The notes under the pieces are model-generated. The model had not been told where the DNA came from, ran no database searches, and saw nothing but the letters and a program-made list of their open reading frames with translations. From Chthonomonadaceae bacterium (lineage in GTDB: Bacteria > Armatimonadota > Fimbriimonadia > Fimbriimonadales > Fimbriimonadaceae), in contig CP054189.1 in the NCBI GenBank assembly GCA_015709495.1, forward strand, positions 1,550,001-1,614,000: a stretch of DNA of 64,000 nt. Reading direction: 5' to 3'. Made by a program: the position numbers and the translations under genes. Below are positions 36,833 to 45,369 of the stretch, one piece after another (within the stretch, counting starts at the first letter, position 1; each line of letters starts with the position of its first letter).

Positions 36833-37624
36833 TTACCGGCTGAGCGCACGGGCCAAGCGAGCGTTGACCGCATCCCAGTCGATGACCTGCAAGTAGGCGT
36901 CGATGTACTTTGCGCGCGCGGTCTGAAAGTCCAGATAGTACGCGTGCTCATACACGTCCATGGCGAGAAGCAACGAGTTGTTCCACGTGGGGAAGGTGTC
37001 CTGCGCGTCGCCGATGTAGTTGTGAACGCGTCCCTCCATATGATCGTAGGCGAGGAAGGCCCATCCGCGCCCCGCGATTCCGGTCGCTTTCCAATCCGCC
37101 ACCCACCTTTCGAAGCTTCCGTAGGCCTCGTCGATGAGCGACGCCACGTTGCCGGCCGCGGGTCCGCCCGAACCCCCCAGCGTGTCGAAGTACACGGCGT
37201 GGTTGATGTATCCGCCATAGGCGAAGGCGTAATTCGCCTTGAGCGCGCGCATCTGGCTGTAGACCTGATTGGCCTTCGCGGGGTCGATCTCCATCTCAGC
37301 CAAGGCTTTCCGGATTTCGTTGGTCTTGTTGGCGTAACCCTGCCAGAGCTTGAGATGCTCGTCGTGCGTAGCGCGAGAGATGCCGACGCGCGAGGTCGAA
37401 AACACCTTCTCGGGCAGAGCTTGGGGAACTTCGACGAGCTTGGGTGCGATTGCAGTACTTTCCATATTCGCTTCCTCCATTGGAGACGTGGGTCCTGGGT
37501 CCTGTTTGTCCGCTCGGGCTGATGTCCCTGCGGTCAGAACTGCGCCGACGACGAGCTTGAGGGCGCCCCGCCGGCTGAGCAAGACATTTGTCGGCCCGGC
37601 GTCCTCCTGTTGGGTTGAGTCCAT
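36833..37624 (-). CDS. Tat-exported Fe/Mn superoxide dismutase-family protein
   Basis: 263 residues. LLSRRGALKLVVGAVLTAGTSARA is a twin-arginine signal, so the enzyme would be exported folded with its metal. Mature part: GISRATHDEHLKLWQGYANKTN (first metal-His region), YGGYINHAVYF (second His), WAFLAYDHMEGR, and LAMDVYEHAYYLDF with the Asp and last His. Around the first ligand, spacing to the Tyr/Gly-Tyr differs by one residue from E. coli SodA, so the exact ligand is uncertain. Presumably protects the periplasm from superoxide. Confidence 0.9.
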   Translation of the reverse strand: MDSTQQEDAGPTNVLLSRRGALKLVVGAVLTAGTSARADKQDPGPTSPMEEANMESTAIAPKLVEVPQALPEKVFSTSRVGISRATHDEHLKLWQGYANKTNEIRKALAEMEIDPAKANQVYSQMRALKANYAFAYGGYINHAVYFDTLGGSGGPAAGNVASLIDEAYGSFERWVADWKATGIAGRGWAFLAYDHMEGRVHNYIGDAQDTFPTWNNSLLLAMDVYEHAYYLDFQTARAKYIDAYLQVIDWDAVNARLARALSR

Positions 37625-37735
37625 AGTCTAAACCTACGCAGCGTTCTACGCGGCCCGCGGAGGATCGTCCGCAGCCGATGGGAAAGGCCGCAGTTAGGAC
37701 GCAGAACGCTCCCAAGGTATCGTAGAAGAAAGCCA

Positions 37736-38209
37736 ATGAACCCTTACTTGATCACCGCGCTTCCCGTGGGGCCCGGCGTTTTGGCAAAACTGATTCGGAT
37801 GATCCCGATCCAATCCCTCGATCGACCCACGCATCCGGGGCGGTTCAGCCCCCGCGAGGTTCTCGCGCACCTTTCCGACTGGGAGCCGATTCTCCTCGAG
37901 CGCATGAAGCGAACGGTGGCCGATCCCGGTTGCTTGATTCTCGGGGTCGACGAAGAGGAGCGGGCCCGGGAGCAAAGGTACGAGGAGAAAGACCCTCTTT
38001 TCGAGGCCGATCGCTTTGCGGCGTTGCGTTTCGAGACGATGGAGTGGCTCAGCGAGCTGAGCGACGACGACTGGCAAAAGTCGTCGGTTCACAGCGAGCG
38101 CGGCGAGATGTCGGTTTCCGACCAGGCGAACCTACTTCTCGGACACGACTTGTATCACATTCAGCAACTTTGCGACGCGCTCACGCCCTCTTCCGTGGGC
38201 ACCTGGTAG
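37736..38209 (+). CDS. DinB-family protein
   Basis: 157 residues in the four-helix DinB/YfiT fold. Metal-binding histidine pattern visible at VLAHLSDWEPILLERM and GHDLYHIQQLCDALT (H-x3-H). DinB-like proteins are often bacillithiol/mycothiol-dependent or uncharacterised metal hydrolases; here the role is unknown. Start ATG 37736; 152 bp separate it from the next gene on the same strand. Confidence 0.85.
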   Translation: MNPYLITALPVGPGVLAKLIRMIPIQSLDRPTHPGRFSPREVLAHLSDWEPILLERMKRTVADPGCLILGVDEEERAREQRYEEKDPLFEADRFAALRFETMEWLSELSDDDWQKSSVHSERGEMSVSDQANLLLGHDLYHIQQLCDALTPSSVGTW

Positions 38210-38360
38210 CGGCTTCTAAGGGTGGGGTCCGGGATTCTGGTGTTTCTTGGGATAGGTCGAGCGAACCCGCGAGCCGATAGAAACGTCAACCGTAAACCCC
38301 AACTGGATTCAGCCACCCGTGGGGTTCGGGCCGGAATCGTCCGAAGGAAGTCCAATCAGA

Positions 38361-39101
38361 ATGCCCCTTACCGCAGCCCTCGGAGCTCTGGCGATCAGTT
38401 CTACCGCAGCCAACGGCGCGTTGGGCTATGACGTGCTCAAAACGAACTCGGTGACGTACCACGTCGTGACCGCCGACCTGGCCAGCCGTAAGCTTTCGCC
38501 GCGTACGGTGGCTTCGGAACGCCTGACTTCCGTTTGGAACTTGATCTCAAAGTCAGAGGCGTCTGCCGCAATCACCGGGACCTTCTTTGCCCCCAAGGCG
38601 CAGCGTCCGGTGGCCGACGTTCTCATCGACGGTTTGCTCGTGTCGAAGGGCTCGTTAGGCACGGCTGTCGGAGTGACTTGGAACGGCGACGTGGAGATTT
38701 TCGACCGCCCCACCGGGCAGCCCGTCGATTGGGGCAACTACCGCTATGGGTTGCGAGGGACGGTTCGTCTCATCCGAGGTGGCGTGGTGTGTCCGGACCC
38801 GAAATCGCAGAGCTTCAAGGACAGTCGCCTCTGGAGTCGCGCGGCGAGAACGGGGCTAGGTGTGACGAGTCGCGGCAAGCTGGTGATGATCGCCACGAAG
38901 TCCAACGTGACGCTCAGTGAGATGGGCGCGGCGATGCTGCAACGCGGAGTTCGTGAAGCAGTAAGCCTCGACGGGGGGAGTTCGACTTGCCTCTACTTCA
39001 ACGGCTCGCTGGTGGTCGCGCCCGGCCGCCAACTCTGCAACCTGTTCGTCGTAGCTCTGGGCAACCCGTTAGAATGGAACGGGCCCGGAAACCGACTCTG
39101 A
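38361..39101 (+). CDS. Phosphodiester glycosidase (NAGPA/DUF2233) family protein, exported
   Basis: 246 residues with a signal peptide (MPLTAALGALAISSTAANGALG). ATG 38361 has GAAGGAAG about 10 nt upstream. NAGPA-type motifs: SAAITGTFFAP near residue 75, RTGLGVTSRGKLVMI, and VSLDGGSSTCLYFNG at the C-terminus (D-GG-S). The family includes human uncovering enzyme, which removes GlcNAc from phosphodiesters; bacterial members act on cell-surface or exopolysaccharide linkages. Substrate not known. Confidence 0.87.
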   Translation: MPLTAALGALAISSTAANGALGYDVLKTNSVTYHVVTADLASRKLSPRTVASERLTSVWNLISKSEASAAITGTFFAPKAQRPVADVLIDGLLVSKGSLGTAVGVTWNGDVEIFDRPTGQPVDWGNYRYGLRGTVRLIRGGVVCPDPKSQSFKDSRLWSRAARTGLGVTSRGKLVMIATKSNVTLSEMGAAMLQRGVREAVSLDGGSSTCLYFNGSLVVAPGRQLCNLFVVALGNPLEWNGPGNRL

Positions 39102-39130
39102 CCTCGGAGCGGCGGTAGAATCTGCGAAGT

Positions 39131-39871
39131 TTGGATTCGCCCTACCTTGCCGTTATCATCCCCGCATTCAATGAAGAGGGTCGGATCGTGCCCACCCTCG
39201 AACGGCTCCGCGAGTACTTCACGGCGACGACTCACACATGGTCGGTCACCGTCGTCAGCGATGGGAGCACCGACCAAACGGTGCCGAAGGCTACTGACTT
39301 TGCCGCTCAGGACGCTCGATTCAAGCTGATTTCTTACCCCCAAAACCGGGGCAAGGGCTGCGCGGTTCGAACGGGGATGCTGCACGTCGAGGGTCAACTC
39401 TTGCTCCTTTGCGACGCGGACTTAGCCGCTCCCATTGAAGAGGTCGAAAAGCTGTTCCCTCCTATCGAGTCCGGCGCGGACATCGCGATCGGGAGCCGCC
39501 CGTTGAAAGAGAGCCGCTTGGAGATTCGGCAGCCGTGGTATCGGGAGATGCTGGGGCGGGCGTTCAATATGGCGGTGCAGCTTCTGGCCATCCGAGGCAT
39601 CAAGGATACGCAATGCGGATTCAAGCTTTTTCGCCGCGAGGTCGCGAGGGACGTGTTTTCGCGTTGCAAGCTCGACGGTTTTGGATACGACTTCGAGGCG
39701 CTGATGATCGCGCGGGACCTCGGGTACCGGATCGACGAAATTCCGATCCGGTGGTCGCACCAAGAGGGCTCGAAGGTCGTTTTGATGCGGGATGGACCGC
39801 GGATGATTCGCGACCTCGTGAAGTTGAGGCTCATGGGGAAGTCTGCGAGGCTGAAGCCGCGTGAACCCTAG
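39131..39871 (+). CDS. Glycosyltransferase family 2 (dolichyl-phosphate-glucosyltransferase-like)
   Basis: 246 residues, TTG start at 39131; no in-frame ATG precedes the conserved N-terminus. GT2/GT-A motifs: AVIIPAFNEEGRI, VVSDGSTDQTV, then LLLCDADLAAP (the D-x-D-like sugar-nucleotide motif) and IKDTQCGFKLFRREVA. This end is characteristic of DPG-synthase-like enzymes that charge a polyprenyl phosphate with a sugar. No transmembrane segment. The stop overlaps the next gene by 11 bp, so the transferase and methyltransferase form one unit. Confidence 0.9.
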   Translation: MDSPYLAVIIPAFNEEGRIVPTLERLREYFTATTHTWSVTVVSDGSTDQTVPKATDFAAQDARFKLISYPQNRGKGCAVRTGMLHVEGQLLLLCDADLAAPIEEVEKLFPPIESGADIAIGSRPLKESRLEIRQPWYREMLGRAFNMAVQLLAIRGIKDTQCGFKLFRREVARDVFSRCKLDGFGYDFEALMIARDLGYRIDEIPIRWSHQEGSKVVLMRDGPRMIRDLVKLRLMGKSARLKPREP

Positions 39872-40592
39872 CGAGTACTCCCGCATGCGATCGCTCGAAG
39901 ACCACTACTGGTGGTTCGTGGGTCGTCGCCAGCTTGCGATGAGGCTCTTAAGGGCGACCGTTCCAGAGGGCCGCGGCGCGAGGGTACTGGACCTTGGGTG
40001 CGGCACGGGCGCGGTGTTGGAGGAGGTGTCCGCGGAGTATTGGGGCGCGGGCGTGGACCTCAGTCCTTTGGCGCTGCAGTTCTGCTCGCAGCGGGGCTGC
40101 CGCCGGCTGGCGCGAGCGTCAGGGGTGAACTTACCTGTTCGCACAGGATCGCTCGACTCGATTCTGGCCCTCGACGTGTTCGAGCACATCGAACTCCATA
40201 GGGAAGCGATGCGGGAGGCATGGCGCGCGCTCAAACCGGGAGGGGCATTGATCTTGAGCGTTCCGGCATTTCGGAGCCTCTGGGGTCCCCACGACGTTGC
40301 TCTGATGCACTTCCGCAGATACCGACGCAGAGAACTCGAAAGCCTCCTTCGAGAAGCTGGATTTCGGCAGGTTCGAGTGAGCTACTCCGTGTTCTTTCTC
40401 TTCCCTCTGGTTTGGGCGATCCGGCAGGTCGAGCGCGCGCGCCCCGGGCCGGCGAAAGCGTCGCTCCCCGGCGTTCCGGGATGGATGAATTCGCTTCTCA
40501 TTCGGCTCCAGGCGATCGAAGGCGCGGTGCTCCAGCGACTCAGATTGCCTTGGGGATCGAGCCTGGTGGCGATTGCTCTCAAGGACGAGTAG
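39861..40592 (+). CDS. Class I SAM-dependent methyltransferase
   Basis: 243 residues, GTG start at 39861. Motif I is ARVLDLGCGTGAVLEE; the acidic motif II is GAGVDLSPLALQF; LDSILALDVFEHIE and ALKPGGALILSVP are motifs IV/V. The start EYSRMRSLEDHYWWFVGRR is typical of methyltransferases near polyprenyl-glycosyltransferases. A C-terminal hydrophobic helix (VFFLFPLVWAIRQV) may attach it to the membrane. Substrate probably a lipid or glycan from the adjacent GT2. Confidence 0.88.
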   Translation: MNPSEYSRMRSLEDHYWWFVGRRQLAMRLLRATVPEGRGARVLDLGCGTGAVLEEVSAEYWGAGVDLSPLALQFCSQRGCRRLARASGVNLPVRTGSLDSILALDVFEHIELHREAMREAWRALKPGGALILSVPAFRSLWGPHDVALMHFRRYRRRELESLLREAGFRQVRVSYSVFFLFPLVWAIRQVERARPGPAKASLPGVPGWMNSLLIRLQAIEGAVLQRLRLPWGSSLVAIALKDE

Positions 40593-40602
40593 CCAACAAA
40601 TA

Positions 40603-40630
40603 GGGCCTCTCCGAAGAGCCGGAGAGACCC
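40603..40630. terminator. Hairpin between convergent genes, probable terminator
   Basis: CTCTCCG (40607-40613) pairs with CGGAGAG (40620-40626), and GGG/CCC pairs outside after one mismatch. No strong T-run. Placed between the convergent methyltransferase and barrel-protein genes. Confidence 0.6.
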
Positions 40631-40652
40631 GAATGCCGTTTCGGACCCGCCG

Positions 40653-41186
40653 TTAGAAGCGGTATCCGAGATAGAACCCTGCCGAGGTCGCCCTCACTCC
40701 GCCTGGGACTACGTCGCTGTAGAAGAAGTTGCCCTCGACGAAGATGTGCTCGCCCAACTCGCGGCCGACGCCGATTCGTCCTCCGAACACCGTTTCGGTG
40801 CCGGTAATGTCGAACACAAAGGCTCCCAAACCGAGCGTGAAGTAGGTTCGGTCCATGCCGTCAATCCCTCCCTCGTTGGTGAAGAACCTCTGGTTGATCA
40901 TCACGGGCCAGAACGAACCCTTCTTGGTGCTGGCATTGGACGCGTTGTAATCGACGGAAAAGAACGTCTCCGAGTTCTTGAGGAACTGGGTCTTGAACGT
41001 GTAGTCCGCTCCGACGGCCCACCAGACCTTCTCGACATCCCTCAAACCATCGTTCGCCGCAAACAACCCGCCCAGCTTGAAGCTGAAGCTGTAGGGCGTC
41101 ACATCGACGCCGGAAGTTTGGGCGATCGCGGCCCCGCTGGAGACCAGCAGCGCGCCTGCGGACAACAGAACATTCAATCGCTTCAT
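40653..41186 (-). CDS. Outer-membrane beta-barrel-like protein
   Basis: 177 residues from ATG 41186 (AGGTG a few bases upstream; GTG 41198 is an alternative). Signal peptide MKRLNVLLSAGALLVSSGAAIAQ. The remainder is a series of amphipathic strands (SFSFKLGGLFA, VWWAVGADYTF, TFFSVDYNAS, TYFTLGLGAFVFDIT, GGRIGVGRELG) ending in a C-terminal aromatic residue (GFYLGYRF), typical of BamA-folded barrels. About eight strands, OmpW/OmpA-like size. Supports a diderm envelope. Function unknown. Confidence 0.8.
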   Translation of the reverse strand: MKRLNVLLSAGALLVSSGAAIAQTSGVDVTPYSFSFKLGGLFAANDGLRDVEKVWWAVGADYTFKTQFLKNSETFFSVDYNASNASTKKGSFWPVMINQRFFTNEGGIDGMDRTYFTLGLGAFVFDITGTETVFGGRIGVGRELGEHIFVEGNFFYSDVVPGGVRATSAGFYLGYRF

Positions 41187-41326
41187 TAGTGATGACACCT
41201 CCCTATTCGGAACCGAACTCGATTCGCTCGAATCCCTTGAGCGAGTCCATTTTACTGATTCGGCGTCCTTTCGTCAATTGGACGCTTGAAGAGGGCGGAA
41301 ATGTGCGAACGATCATAATGCTTGTC

Positions 41327-41884
41327 ATGAACGCATCGGTCTTGGACCTCAACAAGAGCGTCGTGCTCGCCGTCGATCTCCAGCCGAGGTTTCTATCTGC
41401 GATTCATCAGGCCGAGCGGGTGGTCCGCCGAAGCGGCGCGCTGCTGGGCATCGCCCGGATTCTGGGGGCGCCCGTGATCGCCACGGTTCAATACTCCGAG
41501 AAGATGGGCGGATTTGCGCCCGAACTCGCCGATCTGCTCGAAACGGAGCCCATCGACAAGCTCCGATTCTCGTGTTCGGGGTGCGCGCAAGTGGATGCGG
41601 GCCTCGCCCATATCGGTCGCCGGCAGGTAGTTCTGGTCGGCATCGAGACGCACATTTGCGTGACTCAAACTGCCCTCGATCTTCTGGGGAAGGGATTTGA
41701 GGTGTTCGTGTGCGCTGATGCAGTTGGGGCAAGAACCGAAGACAGACACCAAATCGGCCTCGGCCGCTTGAGGGATGCCGGAGTTGCGATCCTTCATAGC
41801 GAATCAGCGGCCTACGAATGGATGCGATCGGCCGATCATCCAGAGTTTCGAAATGTGCTGCCGCTCATCAAGAGCAGTGCGTAG
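41327..41884 (+). CDS. Isochorismatase-family cysteine hydrolase
   Basis: 185 residues from ATG 41327 (longer frame to 41189 lacks family similarity). Catalytic triad candidates: D in VLAVDLQPRF, K in PIDKLRFSC, C in LVGIETHICVTQTALDL (cis-peptide-like I-E-T-H-I-C-V). The family covers nicotinamidases, ureidoacrylate hydrolases and isochorismatases. No zinc-binding histidine set typical of nicotinamidase is evident, so the substrate stays open. Divergent from the barrel-protein gene. Confidence 0.88.
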   Translation: MNASVLDLNKSVVLAVDLQPRFLSAIHQAERVVRRSGALLGIARILGAPVIATVQYSEKMGGFAPELADLLETEPIDKLRFSCSGCAQVDAGLAHIGRRQVVLVGIETHICVTQTALDLLGKGFEVFVCADAVGARTEDRHQIGLGRLRDAGVAILHSESAAYEWMRSADHPEFRNVLPLIKSSA

Positions 41885-41895
41885 AAACTATAACT

Positions 41896-42324
41896 ATGTC
41901 TCTCAAACAGATAGTTTTCGGGTCTTCGTGTGAGGCTTCGAAGGCATCGAGCGCGGCCTCATTGGTCCTCCGATTGGGGTTTGGGCTTGCCATGGCCTTC
42001 GCTCACGGAATGGGGAAGCTGCCCCCTCCGGATGGGTTCGTAGGAGGCGTACGCGGTATGGGATTCCCGCTGCCGGAGTTCTTCGCTTGGCTCGTCGCCG
42101 TTTTGGAGACGGGCGGAGGAATCTTGGTCGCGGTTGGGCTGTTCGCCCGCCCCCTTGCGTTCTTCCTGTTCATCCACATGTCGATCGCGTTCTTCCTCGC
42201 CCACTCCGGCCAAGCGTTCGCCCAGCGAGAACTCGCCTTCCTGTTTGGCGCGGCGATGCTGGCAATCGCTTGGATGGGCACAGGCAAGTACGGGCTCGAC
42301 GCCTTCTTCGCCAAGAAGGACTAA
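41896..42324 (+). CDS. DoxX-family integral membrane protein
   Basis: 142 residues with four predicted transmembrane helices (SLVLRLGFGLAMAFAHGMGKL, FFAWLVAVLETGGGILVAVGL, PLAFFLFIHMSIAFFLAH, LAFLFGAAMLAIAWMG). The E in VAVLETGGG matches the conserved DoxX acidic position. Members include thiosulfate:quinone oxidoreductase subunits and oxidative-stress membrane proteins; neither role can be deduced here. Start ATG 41896, 11 bp behind the hydrolase. Confidence 0.88.
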   Translation: MSLKQIVFGSSCEASKASSAASLVLRLGFGLAMAFAHGMGKLPPPDGFVGGVRGMGFPLPEFFAWLVAVLETGGGILVAVGLFARPLAFFLFIHMSIAFFLAHSGQAFAQRELAFLFGAAMLAIAWMGTGKYGLDAFFAKKD

Positions 42325-42394
42325 GGCGGTTCTGGTTGCGGGGCGCGCGGCCGCCCCGCACGGCTCCTTTCGTTCCGTTCGGCAAAATGGGGCC

Positions 42395-42682
42395 ATGCTC
42401 ATTGGCGCATTAACCGTGTCGTATCGCCTCGAAGGGGTCGAGACTCTGAAGGCGAAGCGGCAGGTCGTCCGCGGGTTGCTCGATTCAGCGCGCAATAAAT
42501 TCCGAATCGCCGCCGCTGAGGTCGAAGACTTGAACCTCATCGGCAATGCGACGCTCGGATTTGCAGCCGTTTCCAACGACCGCCGGCACCTTGCCAGCCT
42601 GCTCCAACATCTCAAGGAGCACCTCGACTCGCGGATGTCGTATCGAATCACGGATTTGCGCGAAGAAGTGTTCGAGGTTTGA
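42395..42682 (+). CDS. DUF503 (YlxP-like) protein
   Basis: 95 residues from ATG 42395. MLIGALTVSYRLEGVETLKAKRQVV and RLxxHL-type EHLDSRMSYRITDLREEVF are the YlxP/DUF503 pattern. In many bacteria the gene sits in the nusA-infB-rbfA cluster and is linked to ribosome-associated functions; here it precedes riboflavin synthase instead. Biochemical role not established. Confidence 0.88.
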   Translation: MLIGALTVSYRLEGVETLKAKRQVVRGLLDSARNKFRIAAAEVEDLNLIGNATLGFAAVSNDRRHLASLLQHLKEHLDSRMSYRITDLREEVFEV

Positions 42683-42700
42683 GCCAGAATCGGAAGGCCG

Positions 42701-43285
42701 ATGTTTACCGGGATCGTTCAGGCAATAGGTGCCGTCGAAAGGGCCGAAGTTCAGAAGCTCTGGCTTCGGGTGGATCCCAGGTCATGGCCCGATCCGATCC
42801 AACTCGGCGAGAGCATAGCGGTGCAGGGGTGCTGCCTGACGGTGACGGGGCTCGGCGAGGCGCTTTCTTTCGATTTGAGCGAAGAGACGTTGCATCGAAC
42901 GACGCTCGGCGTATTGAGCAAGGATATGCTTGTTAACTTGGAGCGATCGATTCGAGCGCAGGACCGACTCGGAGGTCACTTCGTGTTGGGGCACGTCGAC
43001 GGGGTGGGGCGATTGCTGGCCCGCCAGAGTCGAAACGAAGGCGAGGTGTTTCGTTTCCGTGGGCCGATCGAAGGCGCGAAGTACCTTGTTTCTAAGGGCT
43101 GTGTCGCGATCGACGGCGTATCGCTGACCGTCGTCGAACCTGACGGACCCGATTTCGACGTGTGGCTCGTGCCGCATACCCTCGCTCATACGACCCTTGG
43201 CGGCCTCCGCGTGGGCGACCGCGTCAACGTCGAGTTCGACGTGTTGGCCAAATACGTCGAGAACCTGGGGAAGGGCCGATTTTGA
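42701..43285 (+). CDS. ribE: Riboflavin synthase, alpha subunit
   Basis: Dismutates two 6,7-dimethyl-8-ribityllumazine molecules into riboflavin. 194 residues with two lumazine-binding repeats. Repeat 1 starts MFTGIVQAIGAVE and contains SIAVQGCCLTVT; repeat 2 starts GGHFVLGHVDGVG and contains GCVAIDGVSLTVVE. The PHTLAHTTLG sequence closes the pattern. Family length is about 200, so the gene is complete. Other rib genes are not in the window. ATG 42701 is 18 bp after the DUF503 gene. Confidence 0.95.
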   Translation: MFTGIVQAIGAVERAEVQKLWLRVDPRSWPDPIQLGESIAVQGCCLTVTGLGEALSFDLSEETLHRTTLGVLSKDMLVNLERSIRAQDRLGGHFVLGHVDGVGRLLARQSRNEGEVFRFRGPIEGAKYLVSKGCVAIDGVSLTVVEPDGPDFDVWLVPHTLAHTTLGGLRVGDRVNVEFDVLAKYVENLGKGRF

Positions 43286-43304
43286 ATGGGCCCGTCCCCA
43301 GCGA

Positions 43305-45311
43305 CTACTTCTTTAAGAGTAAGTAATCCAGCCCAAACATGTATCGAGCCACTGCGCTCGCGTGTTTTCCCTCCACCTCAATCGTGAGCCGGGCTGTGCC
43401 CTTCTTGAGCTTGAATCGCCCCAGCGAGCGCACCTGCCAACTTAGGCCTGAAGAGTAGAACTCCATTGGCTGCGCGATCCTCTGGCCTTCGATCGTGATC
43501 CAAAGCCGGCCATAGTCGGAGGCGATGCAGAAGTTGCCTACAACCTCGTATTCACCGTCCTCGGCTACCGGGAATTCGAGGACGAGCTTGTCCCCGACCT
43601 TGCCGTCCCGCCACCAGAGCTGCTTGCCGTTCGAAAGATCGCCGAAGTCTTGCGTCTCTGTGACTCCGCCCGTGCGCTCGATGACCTTCATGGATTCGCC
43701 CTCCAACGCGCCCTTGACAGGCTCCGGCTTGGCGATGTGAACGAGCGAAAGCTGCTTGGGGTCAGTCGGTCGGGCCTGGTTTCCTCCTGGGCGAGCATAC
43801 CAATAAGCCATGCGATCGTACTCGACCTCGACCTCGGCCCAATGCCAGAGTTCTATATCAAATTGGATCGATTTCTTGTAGGGAATGTCGTCGAACACGT
43901 GAAAACGCATCACCGTCGAGTGGCCTTGCGTGCCGGGTCCATCGCAACGAGGTTGGGCGTGAAAAGCCTCCTGGAACAACTGCGGGCTGCCCCACGCGTA
44001 ACCGAAGTAGTCTTCGGTGCCGGTTCCAAACGTGCTTGGGAACGCCTCGCCATCCACAAAGACCTTCTCGTCTCCCTCACCCCACCAAGTCGGCACCGGA
44101 TTTGCAATATGTAGGCTCGCGCCCACAAACCTGCCTTCTCCTTGAACTTTCAGGAACTCCATATCACGCATCGGCCTGGTGAAAGTGGTATCCGAGGTCC
44201 ATTGCGCGCGGAAGTGCATCGACTCCGAGCCCCAGCGATAGTGGGCGACCTTGTAATCAAACTCCGCGGCCACGATCGCCGTACCGAGGTTTTCCAGCCG
44301 AATCGAGGCCGACTTGCCCCAAGGCATCATGAACCTGCAAACCATCCAACCGTCTGCGGTCGTTTCCAAGGGGAGGGTCGCGAACGGCGCTAACCCTGCG
44401 ACCTGGCCGAAGAAGTCCGCGACCGGCGCGTCGATGCAGCGTTCCCCATCGAATTCGGCAACAATTCGAACGTGGCGAGTCACTTGCTGGAGCGCTCGCG
44501 GGTCGTCCCAAGCGACATCTTCGGGGGCGGGTTGCGACGACTTCAACCGGATTCTCAATTCAGCGACGGCGGCGTTGCCCGAGCCTCGCAGGATTTCGAC
44601 CGGCTGCTTGGGCAATAGCGTGGTGCGGCCCGCTTGTTCGCGCGCGATCATGGCCGGGGGCTCTGGGTCCCGAAGTCGCTTCGCGGTCTGCTGGATCAAG
44701 GCCATGAGGTCGCCGAGTTGCTCGCGTGAAAAGGTCTTGACTTGAGTGCCGCCCGGGTAGGTCCGGTAGTTCACATGGTAGTAGAGCCTCTTGACATTCT
44801 CGCCCGCGGAGTCGTCCACGGTGATCTTGAGGCTCTTTGCATAAGGGAACGGAAAATATAGGTTTGTGCCGCGAGCTGCCATATAAGAATAAGGAGAGCC
44901 GTACGGGGCCACCTTGCCATTGAGCAGGTCGCTGAGGTTGGCGACGAAGGCCGGCGCAGACTGCCCATCGAAGTAAAACCGCACAACCCCCACAGGGTTA
45001 GCCGACCAAATCCGAACGACCGCGCCCGGGCCCTTCAGATCGGCCATCACATACTCCTTCCGACCCCCGACCTCTTCGACCCGCAAGAACTGGCCCCAGT
45101 CGTTGTTGGCGAACCACTCCGTTTGAGGGTTCTTACTCGCGCGGTCGTAGCTGCTCGCTTGGCTCGTCGTGTAGCTCGGGCTCGCTCTTCGCGTCAAGCG
45201 AAACAGGTCGGGCATTTCTTGGAGAAGGCTGCGAACGTCGACGGGGAAGGCTTGCGCGGCGGCCAAGAGCCCCATGACGATCCCCAACGTTTTTATTTGC
45301 GTCGATTTCAT
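43305..45311 (-). CDS. GH172 (DUF2961) glycoside hydrolase, exported
   Basis: 668 residues from ATG 45311, preceded by GAGGTGG; signal peptide MKSTQIKTLGIVMGLLAAAQAFP. The DUF2961 core spans about residues 60-420, with NDWGQFLR, MPWGKSASIRLEN, then FPSTFGTGTEDYFGYAW (conserved Glu region) and GHSTVMRFHVFDDIPYKKS. DUF2961 founded GH172, which includes alpha-D-fructofuranosidase/difructose-dianhydride enzymes. The C-terminal ~130 residues are a separate beta-sandwich, likely carbohydrate-binding. Divergent from a ribose-type transporter; a shared role in sugar use is plausible. Confidence 0.9.
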   Translation of the reverse strand: MKSTQIKTLGIVMGLLAAAQAFPVDVRSLLQEMPDLFRLTRRASPSYTTSQASSYDRASKNPQTEWFANNDWGQFLRVEEVGGRKEYVMADLKGPGAVVRIWSANPVGVVRFYFDGQSAPAFVANLSDLLNGKVAPYGSPYSYMAARGTNLYFPFPYAKSLKITVDDSAGENVKRLYYHVNYRTYPGGTQVKTFSREQLGDLMALIQQTAKRLRDPEPPAMIAREQAGRTTLLPKQPVEILRGSGNAAVAELRIRLKSSQPAPEDVAWDDPRALQQVTRHVRIVAEFDGERCIDAPVADFFGQVAGLAPFATLPLETTADGWMVCRFMMPWGKSASIRLENLGTAIVAAEFDYKVAHYRWGSESMHFRAQWTSDTTFTRPMRDMEFLKVQGEGRFVGASLHIANPVPTWWGEGDEKVFVDGEAFPSTFGTGTEDYFGYAWGSPQLFQEAFHAQPRCDGPGTQGHSTVMRFHVFDDIPYKKSIQFDIELWHWAEVEVEYDRMAYWYARPGGNQARPTDPKQLSLVHIAKPEPVKGALEGESMKVIERTGGVTETQDFGDLSNGKQLWWRDGKVGDKLVLEFPVAEDGEYEVVGNFCIASDYGRLWITIEGQRIAQPMEFYSSGLSWQVRSLGRFKLKKGTARLTIEVEGKHASAVARYMFGLDYLLLKK

Positions 45312-45369
45312 CGAATCCACCTCGGTTTCAGCAGGAACCAGCCGGCCGCTTGCGAACCCTTGGGGACGG

